DNA of 64,000 nt, from NCBI RefSeq assembly GCF_008122525.1, contig NZ_VSRV01000001.1, forward strand, positions 3,038,001 through 3,102,000, given 5' to 3'. The stretch is from Marinomonas sp. IMCC 4694 (GTDB lineage Bacteria > Pseudomonadota > Gammaproteobacteria > Pseudomonadales > Marinomonadaceae). Below are positions 26,977 to 35,757 of this stretch, in pieces. The translations under genes were made by a program, and so were the position numbers. Each line of letters starts with the position of its first letter. Position 1 is the first letter of the stretch. The notes beneath the pieces are model-generated. The model was not told the origin of the DNA, ran no database searches, and saw only the letters and a list, made by a program, of their open reading frames with translations.

Positions 26977-28163
26977 GGGAAGATGCGATTAAGTCGGTAA
27001 CATGAGATAATCTCGCCGACTTAAGACAACTACGACGCCTACCGATCATGAACCAGCTTTCCTTCGCCGACACCGAATTTACCAGCAAACGCCGCAAGAC
27101 TCGCAAAGAACTCTTTCTTGGACGAATGGATGAATTGATTCCTTGGCAGCAGCTTGAAGCCCAAATTGAACCCTTCTATCCAAAAGCAGGTAACGGACGT
27201 CGCCCATATCCTTTGTCTACCATGTTGCGCATTCACTTTATGCAGAACTGGTACAACATGGGAGACCCTGCAATGGAAGACGCTCTTTATGAAATTACCT
27301 CTATACGGCTTTTTGCTGGATTATCCTTAGAAGGTGCGATACCTGATCACACAACTATTATGAATTTCAGGCACTTACTGGAAAAGCATAAGCTTGGACG
27401 AAAACTATTTAAAGAAGTCCATAAATGGCTATCAGACTCAGGTATTTACTTCAAAGAAGGTACCATCGTTGACGCGACTATTATTGAAGCCGCTAGCTCG
27501 ACCAAAAATAAAGCCAAATCACGTGATCCAGAAATGCACCAAACTAAGAAGGGAAACCAATGGTTCTTCGGATTAAAAGCACATATTGGAGTCGATGCTA
27601 AACGTGGCTTGGTGCATAGTTTCACCACCACTTCTGCCAATGAACATGACCTAAACCAAATCACTGAGCTAATGCATGGCGATGAGACGTTTGTCTCTGC
27701 TGACTCGGGCTACCGTGGCGTGGAAAAACGTGAGGAAACCAAAGATAAGACGTTGGAGTGGTTGATTGCGGAGATGCCAAGCAAGGTTCGGGAATGGAAA
27801 AAGCATCCCCGTATTAATAAAATCCCCATCAATACTGAGTACATAAAAGCGAGCATCAGAGCAAAAGTAGAGCACCCGTTTCGGATACTGAAGTGCCAGT
27901 TTGGCTTCCGCAAAGTGGTCTATAAAGGTCTATCAAAAAATGACAATAAGCTCGCGGTGTTGTTTGCACTGGGAAATATACTGCGAGTGGATCAGATGAT
28001 AAGGTCTGCACGGGGTTAATCCGTCTTGATGATGGTAGTTGGAGCTTTTAAGCCTCCAACTAGAGAATAAGACACACTAAAAACCGAGGTTTTTAGTGAA
28101 TTAAAGAGCGAATCAGGCCAGCTGCGACTTAGTGCTAATAATCTGACTTAATCGCACGTTCCC
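26977..28163 (+). mobile_element. IS5-family element, copy 1, inside tctB
   Basis: 1187 bp with inverted ends GGGAAGATGCGATTAAGTC and, from the other side, GGGAACGTGCGATTAAGTC. It carries one transposase gene. It interrupts tctB between codons for LL and NMGLG. The flanks show no clean duplication (TTA on the left, AAG on the right). The element is identical in transposase sequence to copy 2 at 60825-62011, so one of these moved recently. Confidence 0.9.
27048..28019 (+). CDS. IS5-family transposase (copy 1)
   Basis: 323 residues. DUF772-type N-terminal domain (FLGRMDELIPWQQLEAQIEPFYP, PLSTMLRIHFMQNWYNM) and a DDE_Tnp_1 core: first Asp in TIVDATIIEA, second in VSADSGYRG, and the Glu in RAKVEHPFRILKCQFGF. 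Same length as the other two copies and appears intact. The ATG follows the inverted repeat by about 70 bases. Confidence 0.93.
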   Translation: MNQLSFADTEFTSKRRKTRKELFLGRMDELIPWQQLEAQIEPFYPKAGNGRRPYPLSTMLRIHFMQNWYNMGDPAMEDALYEITSIRLFAGLSLEGAIPDHTTIMNFRHLLEKHKLGRKLFKEVHKWLSDSGIYFKEGTIVDATIIEAASSTKNKAKSRDPEMHQTKKGNQWFFGLKAHIGVDAKRGLVHSFTTTSANEHDLNQITELMHGDETFVSADSGYRGVEKREETKDKTLEWLIAEMPSKVREWKKHPRINKIPINTEYIKASIRAKVEHPFRILKCQFGFRKVVYKGLSKNDNKLAVLFALGNILRVDQMIRSARG

Positions 28164-28427
28164 AAGTAACACCTCTCCAATCGCCTCCATCAACCAGAAG
28201 TATGCTGGAATTAAAGCAAAGGTGGCGAGCAGTCGAAAAAAATCGGCGTTTTTAACAAAGAACTGATAACGACCCGAACGGATCGCTCGCATCACTGAAC
28301 GACAGTGGGTCACCACAATCACTAACCCTAAAATCAACAATAAACAAATAACGATTCTAGGAAAAAACAGATGAGACACATCAAAGTCAATTACGACGGT
28401 ATTTAATGAAGAAAACCAATCAGACAT
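28113..28427 (-). pseudogene. tctB: tctB, N-terminal part, interrupted by IS5-like element
   Basis: From the ATG at 28427 (AGAGGG upstream) the frame reads MSDWFSSLNTVVIDFDVSHLFFPRIVICLLLILG and reaches EVLLG at the IS edge, then runs 17 codons into the element to a stop at 28113. Two to three of the expected four membrane helices are present. With the small subunit truncated, the TctABC carrier is probably inactive. The complementary 3' part lies at 26766-26976. Confidence 0.85.
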
Positions 28428-28453
28428 ACAACCCTCTCTAGCGAACAATCACG

Positions 28454-28487
28454 GCGCCGTGAACCAAACCCACTTGGTTCACGGCGC
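28454..28487 (-). other. Strong stem-loop between tctC and tctB
   Basis: A perfect 14-bp inverted repeat, GCGCCGTGAACCAA and its complement, with a six-base loop. No T run follows on the minus strand. A stem of this kind between a binding-protein gene and its permease gene commonly stabilises the upstream mRNA and raises the binding protein over the membrane parts; that role is inferred. Confidence 0.7.
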
Positions 28488-28500
28488 TTACCCACAAGTA

Positions 28501-29553
28501 TTATTTATGTAGGTTGTCTATAATTTTCGCATAACTATCACGCTTAGCTTTAAAATGCTTTTGCGCTTCAGCCGATGTGCGGAAGTTAGGAATAAAGAAC
28601 GATTTTTTCAGCGTTTCCTGCACTTTGCCGTCTGCAAAAACTTCCGCTAGGGCATTGTCTAAAAACTTAATTACTTCTGGAGACATGCGCTTGTTATATA
28701 AGAAGAAAAACTCCTTATCAAACGTAAAACTGCTTTCTGCGTCCATGGGGACATTAACGCCAAGCCCAGATGCAAACTGCATGAGTTGCTCGCGTGACGT
28801 TTCACCCATTCCTTTAGGGTTAGCACCACCAATGGTGGAGGCTTTTGCTGTCAGCCAAACAAAGTTCATCGCTTTTTGATCATCAGCGGGTAGACGAGTG
28901 TATTGTTCATTCGCCTGCACGCTGCCATTAATCACATCTGCAAGCCCATCAAATAAGGCTTGGTTTTTGTCAGATTGTGATCCGGTATTCAATGCGACTA
29001 CGTTGTCCTCTTGACCCGGATACGCAAGACGCACTGCGTTTTTCATGGCCGTAAAGCCGATTTCAGAGACGCCGCCGGGCTGAATCGCAACACGAATGGT
29101 CTTGCCATTACCTGCCGCGTTTAGGATTTCATCCATATTTTTGTATGGAGAGTTTTTTGGAACAAGGTAACCATTCCCTGGATTTGTCGCAAAAGAAGGC
29201 CCAATAATCCATTCTTTGAAGGGATCTTCATAGCCTTTTTGTCCATATAGATTTCCTAAATAAGCCTGATCATGGAAAATCATCAAGGTATTACCCGTTG
29301 GAACACGAGCTAACGCTTGATAACCTGCGGAAAAGCCTACCGCATCCACTTTAACGTTAGTGTCGATTTTCTTAGCCAAGGCTTCTGCAATGATCGCAGA
29401 CGCCTGATAAGTATCGCCACCCGTAGACTTAGAACCGATAACAACACGGATATTTCCTCTAATAGGATTATCTGACGCATTTGCTACCGCTGGAGCCAAT
29501 GCACACGCTGCTGCCATTAGAATTGTCGAGCTCTGAAACAATTTTTTCATCAC
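28501..29553 (-). CDS. tctC: Periplasmic binding protein of tripartite tricarboxylate transporter, TctC
   Basis: 350 residues. A signal peptide (MMKKLFQSSTILMAAACALAPAVANA) precedes a TctC fold with IRVVIGSKSTGGDTYQASAIIAEALAKK and the ligand-loop segment IRVAIQPGGVSEIGFTAMKN. Family members of the BugT type are about 300-330 residues. It is the first gene of tctCBA-garD, so galactarate or a related aldarate is the likely ligand. The stem-loop after it likely boosts its level. The operator-like 15-mer lies about 70 bases upstream of the start. Confidence 0.9.
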   Translation of the reverse strand: MMKKLFQSSTILMAAACALAPAVANASDNPIRGNIRVVIGSKSTGGDTYQASAIIAEALAKKIDTNVKVDAVGFSAGYQALARVPTGNTLMIFHDQAYLGNLYGQKGYEDPFKEWIIGPSFATNPGNGYLVPKNSPYKNMDEILNAAGNGKTIRVAIQPGGVSEIGFTAMKNAVRLAYPGQEDNVVALNTGSQSDKNQALFDGLADVINGSVQANEQYTRLPADDQKAMNFVWLTAKASTIGGANPKGMGETSREQLMQFASGLGVNVPMDAESSFTFDKEFFFLYNKRMSPEVIKFLDNALAEVFADGKVQETLKKSFFIPNFRTSAEAQKHFKAKRDSYAKIIDNLHK

Positions 29554-29623
29554 TGTGTTCCTTTAATTGTTTTTGTATATGGGACAATTTTTTCTGTTAC
29601 TTTATTTACAACACTAAAACATC

Positions 29624-29638
29624 ATACATCATACAACC
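29624..29638. promoter_or_regulatory. Candidate operator of the FCD regulator, upstream of tctC
   Basis: The exact 15-mer ATACATCATACAACC (minus strand GGTTGTATGATGTAT) also found upstream of kdgD copy 1. Here the right arm is followed by another half copy (CATCATA repeated), not by TACAA. Both sites lie 60-90 bases before a start codon. Confidence 0.55.
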
Positions 29639-29762
29639 TAATTTTCAATACGAGAATGTATTTTTTAAAGTTAGGTAAAACCGTCTAACCATGATGTTGA
29701 AATTACAAGAACCGAGCAGTTAAAACTTTATATATCACAAGGTTTTAAACAGAAAGTAAAAA

Positions 29763-29790
29763 GCTCAAGCCTGAATAATAAGACTTGAGC
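29763..29790 (-). terminator. Terminator downstream of kdgD copy 2
   Basis: Stem GCTCAAG/CTTGAGC with a 14-base loop; on the minus strand it is followed by TTTTTAC. It lies 50 bases after the kdgD copy 2 stop and separates it from the tctC promoter. Confidence 0.75.
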
Positions 29791-29839
29791 GACTAAAACT
29801 CACTGGATGTACTTTACTAGATGCACTTTGCTGGGTGTT

Positions 29840-30751
29840 CTATTTATTGGCGTTAATTAAGGCTTTCAGTCGATTTTCTTGCTCCGCTGTAGGCATGGTC
29901 AAGGGCGCTCTAACATTTCCAGCTGAGCGACCAATGGCCGTTGCACCCGACTTGATCAAACTCACTGCGTAGCCTTTTTTCTCATCTCGTAGTCGACAAA
30001 ATGGGATAAAGAAGTCTTTAATAATCGCTGTCACTGTGTCTTTTTCACCTGCTCGTAAAGCCTTGTAAAAACGGTTCGCCATGTCTGGCATAAAGTTAAA
30101 AACCGCTGAAGAGTAAGTGTTCACTCCGATGGAAAGGTAAGCCTCAGCAAAGATCTCGGCCGTAGGAACGCCACCAATATATACCAAACGGTCACCGACG
30201 GTTTTGACAATATCATTTAAGGCTGCCATGTTCCCAACGCCATCTTTAAGCGCAATTAGGTTTGAGTTTTGCGCCGCAAGCTGCTTCACACTTTCAGCAC
30301 CCAAGATGCCATTGCCACGATTATAATAAATAAATTGAATCGGACTGCTTTGCATGATGCGTGTCGCGTATTCCACAATCCCCTCTTCAGGGCATTCAGT
30401 AAGAAAGGGTGGCATGAGCAAAATACCATCACAGCCTGCCTCTTCTGCGGCTTTAACAAATTCTTTTGCCTCTATGACGCTGCGACCTGCACTGGCGATA
30501 ACAGGCACCCGACCTGCCACTGTCTCAACGGCAATACGGCAAATGGCTTTGTACTCCTCAAGACCCAGAGAAAAGAACTCGCCCGTTCCGCCTGCGACAA
30601 AAACAGACGATACGTCGTGCTCAACAAACCACTCGATGCGCTGTCTATAAGTGTCGGCTTGGAACTCGCCATTATCATTAAAATCGGTGATCGGAAATGA
30701 AAGCAAACCGTCACTCAATGCAGAACGGATTTTAGCTGTAGAAAGCGCCAT
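29840..30751 (-). CDS. kdgD: 5-dehydro-4-deoxyglucarate dehydratase (copy 2)
   Basis: 303 residues, the same length and alignable throughout with copy 1. The Schiff-base Lys (LIALKDGVGN) and Tyr (FIYYNRGNGIL) are kept. The two copies differ at many surface and N-terminal positions and in codon choice, so they are an old duplication or separate acquisitions. This copy lies behind the uronate dehydrogenase gene and lacks the 15-mer operator, so it probably belongs to the uronate regulon, copy 1 to the aldarate regulon. Confidence 0.93.
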   Translation of the reverse strand: MALSTAKIRSALSDGLLSFPITDFNDNGEFQADTYRQRIEWFVEHDVSSVFVAGGTGEFFSLGLEEYKAICRIAVETVAGRVPVIASAGRSVIEAKEFVKAAEEAGCDGILLMPPFLTECPEEGIVEYATRIMQSSPIQFIYYNRGNGILGAESVKQLAAQNSNLIALKDGVGNMAALNDIVKTVGDRLVYIGGVPTAEIFAEAYLSIGVNTYSSAVFNFMPDMANRFYKALRAGEKDTVTAIIKDFFIPFCRLRDEKKGYAVSLIKSGATAIGRSAGNVRAPLTMPTAEQENRLKALINANK

Positions 30752-30897
30752 AAGATGATCCTCATGTTGTCAATAAGCCCAAATTTGGGCCAAAGAAATC
30801 CCTACCCAACAGTGGATAAAAATTTCGTTTTGTTAATAAAAATTGTCTTTCGTCGAAGTCGATTTAAGTCGTATTAAATCGCTCATTTTTGAGCACG

Positions 30898-31695
30898 TTA
30901 CTTGTTTTCAAAGTGCCCTGCTGTGGCAAAAAAACCACCTTGAAATAAAAGCGCTGGATTGTCACCGTCCAAGGGCGCGTCCTGTTTTAGCACTTCGTCT
31001 TCGAATGACTGTGATGATGCTTTGGGTTGCCAGCCGACAAAGTTGGAAAGGCGGTTGTCCCACCAAGACCAAGGATTATTCGACGCACCGTAAATCACGG
31101 TGCAGCCCAAACGATTAACGGTGTAGACTTTTTTAATCAGATCCGCCAGGTCGCCCTCGCTTAACCAAGTCGATAACATGCGACGATCGATGGGTTTTGG
31201 CAAACAGCTGCCAATACGTACCAACGCTGATTCGACGCCAAATTTATCAAAGTAATATTGCGCCATTAGCTCACCAAAGCCTTTTGATACACCGTACAAA
31301 CTGTCTGGTCGCATCGGACTGTTCGCGTCTAAGCGAGTCTCACGCGAATGAAAGCCCACTACATGATTGGAACTTGCGAAAAAAATACGCTTCACTCCCA
31401 ACTGGCGAGCGGCTTCATAGATATGATACGTGCCTTTTAAATTGCCATTCACAATACTATCAAACGTGCCCTCAACGGACTGGCCACCAAGGTGAATGAT
31501 CCCGTCGCAGCCTCGCACTAGATCGATCACAGACGACAAATCACCAAGATCGCAGGCCGTAAAGGACTCACCTTCGTTTAAAGTGTTAATGGGAACGATG
31601 TCTGACAGCACAAGCTCATTCGCCCAACCCGCTAAAGCCTTGCGCATGGCCTTACCTAATGTACCGGCAGCGCCTGTTAACAACACTCTTTTCAT
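30898..31695 (-). CDS. udh: Uronate dehydrogenase, NAD-dependent
   Basis: 265 residues from the Met of MKRVLLTGAAGTLGKAMR. Extended SDR fold: GxxGxxG motif TGAAGTLG, and YGVSKGFGE carrying the active-site Tyr and Lys; SNHVVGFH and NPWSWWDN match characterised uronate dehydrogenases. It oxidises D-galacturonate and D-glucuronate to the aldarolactones. Substrate would arrive through the TRAP transporter encoded directly upstream. The open frame extends to 31797 but that part overlaps dctM and has no family similarity. Confidence 0.92.
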   Translation of the reverse strand: MKRVLLTGAAGTLGKAMRKALAGWANELVLSDIVPINTLNEGESFTACDLGDLSSVIDLVRGCDGIIHLGGQSVEGTFDSIVNGNLKGTYHIYEAARQLGVKRIFFASSNHVVGFHSRETRLDANSPMRPDSLYGVSKGFGELMAQYYFDKFGVESALVRIGSCLPKPIDRRMLSTWLSEGDLADLIKKVYTVNRLGCTVIYGASNNPWSWWDNRLSNFVGWQPKASSQSFEDEVLKQDAPLDGDNPALLFQGGFFATAGHFENK

Positions 31696-31750
31696 TGCTT
31701 TCCCCTTTTTCAATCTCGTCGCATTCACATCGCCACTGACAGCCGAAGGA

Positions 31751-33034
31751 TTACCCATTAATCCAATTCGGGAGCGCCATAGACACCGATGGCACAAATG
31801 TCACTAACATCAACGCGGTTAAAATAGCCAAGTAAAAAGGCCAAATGGTTTTCACCGCTTTTTGAATGGAGACACCGCCAATAGCACAACCGACAAACAA
31901 ACACCCACCCACAGGCGGTGTGCACAAGCCCAGCCCTAAGTTCATCATCAGCATCACACCAAAATGAATCGGATCCATACCCAAACCAAGCGCAACCGGA
32001 AGGAAAATAGGCGTACAAATCAAAATCAACGCCGCCATGTCCATGATCATGCCCAGAACCAATAAAATCAGGTTCATCATTAACAAGATAACAATGGGAT
32101 TGTCTGAAATAGAAGTCAGTGCCACAGCCAATACTTTTGGCACTTCATATAAGGCAAGCATGTAGCCAAATGCAGAGGCACAGCCCACCAGTATCATCAC
32201 CATTCCAGTCGTTTTAACTGAGCGAACCACGGCAACCCAAAAGTCTTTTAAACTCAATGATCGATAAACGACACCCGTGATAAAAATCGCGTATAAGGCA
32301 CCAATCGCTCCCGATTCCGTTACCGTAAAGACGCCTGATAACGCCCCACCCACTACGATAATCGCGGTGATCAAGCCAGGGAATGACGCCAAAAAGGCGA
32401 AAAACACCACTTTAAAACCCGCAAACTCTTCAGTAGGAAAGTTCTTTCGAATGGCAATCCATCGAGCAACAACACCCAACAAAAAACACATCAGAATACC
32501 CGGCACAACGCCAGCCATGAACAAACTGGCGACCGACATGCCGCCGCCCGCTGCAACCACATAAAGAATCATGTTATGGCTTGGTGGGATCATGATACCG
32601 GCAATAGACGACGTCACCGTCACATTCACAGCGTAATCAGGGTCGTAACCTTTTTCTTTCATAACAGGGATCAACAACGAACCCAGCGCCGATACATCAG
32701 CCACCGCAGAACCAGAGATACCGCCAAACAGCATGCTAGAAAACACGTTAACCTGACCCAAACCACCACGCATCCAACCTACAGCCGAAGAGGCAAGACG
32801 AATCAAACGCGCTGCGATCCCGCCGTGTAACATTAACTCGCCGGCAAAAATAAAGAAGGGAATCGCCAATAAAGAAAACGTCGATGTACCTGCCACAATC
32901 CGTTGGAAGCCAATCATCAAAGGAATGCCTTCGAACCAAAATGCCGAAATCGCCGCCATGCCTAAAGCAAAGGCCACAGGAACGCCAATAAACGTCAATA
33001 GAGCAAACAGCCCAAGTAAAATAGCTAAGCCCAT
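31751..33034 (-). CDS. dctM: TRAP transporter large membrane subunit DctM (uronate locus)
   Basis: 427 residues with about twelve membrane helices, DctM/UctM type. Typical segments are FSLLAIPFFIFAGELMLHGGIA, FGGISGSAVADVSALGSLLIPVMKEKGYD and MIDMAALILICTPIFLPVA-like sequence. It uses the Na+ gradient for import of ligands delivered by DctP. It starts one base after the dctQ stop, and udh follows 55 bases after its end, supporting uronate or aldarate transport. Confidence 0.93.
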   Translation of the reverse strand: MGLAILLGLFALLTFIGVPVAFALGMAAISAFWFEGIPLMIGFQRIVAGTSTFSLLAIPFFIFAGELMLHGGIAARLIRLASSAVGWMRGGLGQVNVFSSMLFGGISGSAVADVSALGSLLIPVMKEKGYDPDYAVNVTVTSSIAGIMIPPSHNMILYVVAAGGGMSVASLFMAGVVPGILMCFLLGVVARWIAIRKNFPTEEFAGFKVVFFAFLASFPGLITAIIVVGGALSGVFTVTESGAIGALYAIFITGVVYRSLSLKDFWVAVVRSVKTTGMVMILVGCASAFGYMLALYEVPKVLAVALTSISDNPIVILLMMNLILLVLGMIMDMAALILICTPIFLPVALGLGMDPIHFGVMLMMNLGLGLCTPPVGGCLFVGCAIGGVSIQKAVKTIWPFYLAILTALMLVTFVPSVSMALPNWING

Positions 33035-33035
33035 G

Positions 33036-33611
33036 TCACTGGTCTCCCTTTACATTAGAAGATAATGGATCAGCGGCGGATGGATTCCTTATAGAAGCCT
33101 CAACAAACAACGCTTTCGTGCTGGTGACAATACGATGTCCAGAAAATAGACAAATTAAGACTCCAGACGCCACTACAGGAAAATAGCGAATGCCATCACT
33201 AACGCCCAGGAGAGGTATTTTTCTAAACCAAGCAAAATCAACAAGCTCATGGCCGTAGATCGCCATCGCAAAACCAAAGGTAAACAACGACATATCAATA
33301 ATAATATCGACGATTTGGCTGACGCGTTTTGAAACACACAGCGACAGCATATCCACACTTAAATGGGTGCGCTCATGAATGCCCACCGCCGCCGCCAAAA
33401 AAGTAATATTGGTCACTAAAAGCAAGGCCATTTGCTCAACCCAAGTTGGCGTATCGTTTAACACATAACGACCAAATACTAACCAACCAAAACTGGCCAC
33501 CAGCACAACCATAAAAACGCCGGATAACGCCGTGGCTAAATACGCCAACACATCCAGAAAAGTCTTCACAGGAGTCTGTTTTGAAGAGGAAGAATCCATC
33601 AGGCTACTCAT
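33036..33611 (-). CDS. dctQ: TRAP transporter small membrane subunit DctQ (uronate locus)
   Basis: 191 residues with four hydrophobic helices. The DctQ family pattern is seen in FGRYVLNDTPTWVEQMALLLVTNITFLAAAVGIHERTHLSVDML. It sits between dctP and dctM. A hydrophilic tail of about 25 residues (EASIRNPSAADPLSS) extends beyond the usual end. Confidence 0.9.
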   Translation of the reverse strand: MSSLMDSSSSKQTPVKTFLDVLAYLATALSGVFMVVLVASFGWLVFGRYVLNDTPTWVEQMALLLVTNITFLAAAVGIHERTHLSVDMLSLCVSKRVSQIVDIIIDMSLFTFGFAMAIYGHELVDFAWFRKIPLLGVSDGIRYFPVVASGVLICLFSGHRIVTSTKALFVEASIRNPSAADPLSSNVKGDQ

Positions 33612-33631
33612 TAATTAAACACCATCGAAAT

Positions 33632-33663
33632 GTGCCTACGCTGTGCATTCACAGAGTAGGCAC
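33632..33663 (-). other. Stem-loop between dctP and dctQ
   Basis: Inverted arms GTGCCTAC and GTAGGCAC with a 16-base loop containing CTGTGCATTCACAG, itself nearly self-complementary. Placed like the tctC-tctB stem-loop, it could protect the dctP message; no T run follows on the minus strand. Confidence 0.6.
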
Positions 33664-33681
33664 GACCTTAAAGACAATAAT

Positions 33682-34674
33682 TTATTGAGTCTTTTGGATT
33701 TGTTCGATAAAGGTTTTCAGTGAAGGGTTGTCTTTAACCGCTTTCGCGTAGACCGGTTTCATGGCATCTTGAAATGCAGATTTGTCTTTAATTTCATTAA
33801 ACTGTACGCCTGCCGCTAATACTTTTTTACGGCTCTCGGTATCACGCTCAGCCCACAACTTACGCTGTAACACGGAACTGTCACGAGCTGCTTTTTTCAC
33901 CGCCGCCTGATCATTTGACGATAAACCATTCCATGTTTTCACGTTCACACACAAACACTCTGGCAAAATCAAATGCTCTGTTAACGAGTAATAACTCGCC
34001 ACTTCAAAGTGATTACTGGAATCGTAGGAAGGCCAGTTATTTTCCGCGCCATCCACCACGCCGGTTTTGAGAGACTGGTACACTTCTGAGTAAGCCATTG
34101 GCGTTGCATTGCCGCCCAGCGCCTCTACCATGCCTACATACAGCTCATTGTTCATTACACGGAACTTTTCACCCTTCATGTCGGCTGGGGTTTTGATCGG
34201 TTTAGACGTATTGTAAAAAGAACGGGCGCCACCGTCATACCAAGCCAATGACATAATGCCTTGTTTCGCCATCGCATCACTCAGCTGATCGCCCACAGGG
34301 CCATCCATAACACGGTGCATATGATCAAGGTTTTTGAAGATAAACGGCAAAGAAACCACATTCACTTCAGGCACGGCATCCCCCATTGGCCCTAAATTAA
34401 AACCAGCAAACTGAATACCGCCCACTTGCAACATTTGAATGGCATCCGATTGGCTACCTAAAACAGCACCATTGTAGACACGTCCGCTCACACGACCTTC
34501 TGTTGCTTTGTTCGCGTCTTTAATAAAAGACTCCATAGCAACCGTAACAGGGTAATCCGTATTATGAATGTTCCAGCCCTTCCAATCGGCCTGAGCCATA
34601 GAAGAAAACGCCATAGTAGAAAACGCCGTCGCCATTGCGAGGGCAACGCCCAATTTTTTAGTAGGGAATGTCAT
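33682..34674 (-). CDS. dctP: TRAP transporter periplasmic binding protein DctP (uronate locus)
   Basis: 330 residues from MTFPTKKLGVALAM, the start preceded by GGAGAGATAAC. Signal peptide to about residue 29 (AFSSMAQA). The mature protein has the DctP fold with the conserved Arg in MKGEKFRVMNNELY that pairs with a ligand carboxylate, and QSLKTGVVDGAENNWPSY. The likely ligand is a hexuronate or aldarate because udh is in the same run. The open frame reaches 34734, but the upstream part is not a signal peptide. Confidence 0.92.
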   Translation of the reverse strand: MTFPTKKLGVALAMATAFSTMAFSSMAQADWKGWNIHNTDYPVTVAMESFIKDANKATEGRVSGRVYNGAVLGSQSDAIQMLQVGGIQFAGFNLGPMGDAVPEVNVVSLPFIFKNLDHMHRVMDGPVGDQLSDAMAKQGIMSLAWYDGGARSFYNTSKPIKTPADMKGEKFRVMNNELYVGMVEALGGNATPMAYSEVYQSLKTGVVDGAENNWPSYDSSNHFEVASYYSLTEHLILPECLCVNVKTWNGLSSNDQAAVKKAARDSSVLQRKLWAERDTESRKKVLAAGVQFNEIKDKSAFQDAMKPVYAKAVKDNPSLKTFIEQIQKTQ

Positions 34675-34949
34675 TGTTATCTCTCCGGTTTTTTTTGTTT
34701 TTTTTAAAAGCCTACCCAAATGCCATCTGCTCACCTAACAGGTCAACAGCCTTCTCTAATGAGACTGGCATCATTCGACCCTTTTATTTGTAGCACATGA
34801 TAAGATGACATTTCAATAGTCATACTATGATTATCAAAATAATCTTACCGATATTCATATTTTTACTCAGCGCCTCTCTCTGCATGTGATACATTGAGCA
34901 AAATTAAAAAACAAGACGCGACACAACGCTTTACCGAATAGGCCACACG
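34675..34949. promoter_or_regulatory. Divergent control region between dctP and the second FCD regulator
   Basis: 275 bases without a gene. It contains the perfect 11-bp palindrome TCATACTATGA at 34820-34830, which recurs at 35673-35683 before the lactone genes. AT-rich stretches on both sides would accommodate two divergent promoters. Confidence 0.6.
34820..34830. promoter_or_regulatory. Candidate operator (TCATACTATGA) of the second FCD regulator, site 1
   Basis: Odd-length palindrome with arms TCATA/TATGA. The reverse complement, TCATAGTATGA, is found at 35673. The two sites flank the regulator gene 34950-35678 and precede the TRAP-udh and the cycloisomerase transcripts. Confidence 0.55.
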
Positions 34950-35678
34950 ATGATGCCACCACATAAAAAAACCCGAACCAGCCTACCGCAGCAAACGGCC
35001 GTCAAACTTCGTGATCGAATTTACGGGGAAAGGATGACCCAGGGCGACAAACTGCCCACAGAACCGAAACTGATGGCCGAGCTTGGCGTCAGTCGCACGG
35101 TGTTGCGAGAAGCTATCGCCACCCTTAAAGCAGAAGGCTTAGTGGAGGCCAAACAAGGTGTGGGCGTTTTCATTGCAGAGCCCAAAAAAGAGTTGCCGTT
35201 CCTTTTAAAACAAAGCACTCAAACACTGACCGACACCATAGAATCCTTGGAATTAAGGGCCGCAGTAGAGCTTGAAGCCGTTGCACTGGCGGTCGTTCGC
35301 TGTTCTCTCGCACAAGAAGCCGATATTTATCGCTGTTTTGACGCCTACGAGAAAAAGGTCAATAACGGCGAGAGCGCAGAACAAGAAGACTTTGAATTCC
35401 ACTTGTCCATTGCCAGAGCGACCAATAACCAGCACTTCGTTGATTTTTTGGAAGTACTAGGTAGACGTACGATTCCGCGCGCACGCCTAAGAGAAGAAGC
35501 CGGGCTACCACGAGACCCAGACATCGACAAATCGCTCAACAACGAACACAAAGCCATTCTTGATGCCATCGTTGCACACGATGTAAAAGCCGCCCAACAA
35601 GCCGTTCGAGACCACTTGCAAAATGGCTGCGAACGTTATCGTAAACTCATGCGCGAAATAGAACGCAGCAAGTCATAG
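34950..35678 (+). CDS. FCD-type GntR transcriptional regulator (uronate locus, copy 2)
   Basis: 242 residues. GntR winged helix at about 8-75 (GDKLPTEPKLMAELGVSRTVLREAIATLKAEGLVEAKQGVGVF) and FCD ligand domain with ELRAAVELEAVALA, FHLSIARATNNQHFVDFLE and NEHKAILDAIVAHD. It is divergent from the TRAP-udh genes and upstream of the lactone genes, so it probably controls both. It is related to the other FCD regulator at 19236 but clearly different in sequence. Confidence 0.9.
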   Translation: MMPPHKKTRTSLPQQTAVKLRDRIYGERMTQGDKLPTEPKLMAELGVSRTVLREAIATLKAEGLVEAKQGVGVFIAEPKKELPFLLKQSTQTLTDTIESLELRAAVELEAVALAVVRCSLAQEADIYRCFDAYEKKVNNGESAEQEDFEFHLSIARATNNQHFVDFLEVLGRRTIPRARLREEAGLPRDPDIDKSLNNEHKAILDAIVAHDVKAAQQAVRDHLQNGCERYRKLMREIERSKS

Positions 35679-35683
35679 TATGA
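35673..35683. promoter_or_regulatory. Candidate operator (TCATAGTATGA) of the second FCD regulator, site 2
   Basis: Reverse complement of the palindrome at 34820-34830. It overlaps the stop codon of the regulator gene and lies 75 bases before the cycloisomerase start. Confidence 0.55.
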
Positions 35684-35757
35684 ATATGTAGTTTTTATGA
35701 GATGAGTTGTGATACTGTCAGTGGATCAAGAATAAAAATCAACCACAGGTATTTAAG

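Noticed and set aside
26977..28163. Target-site duplication for IS5-like copy 1
   Set aside because: Left TTA and right AAG flanks do not match; rebuilding tctB in frame leaves at most one shared base.
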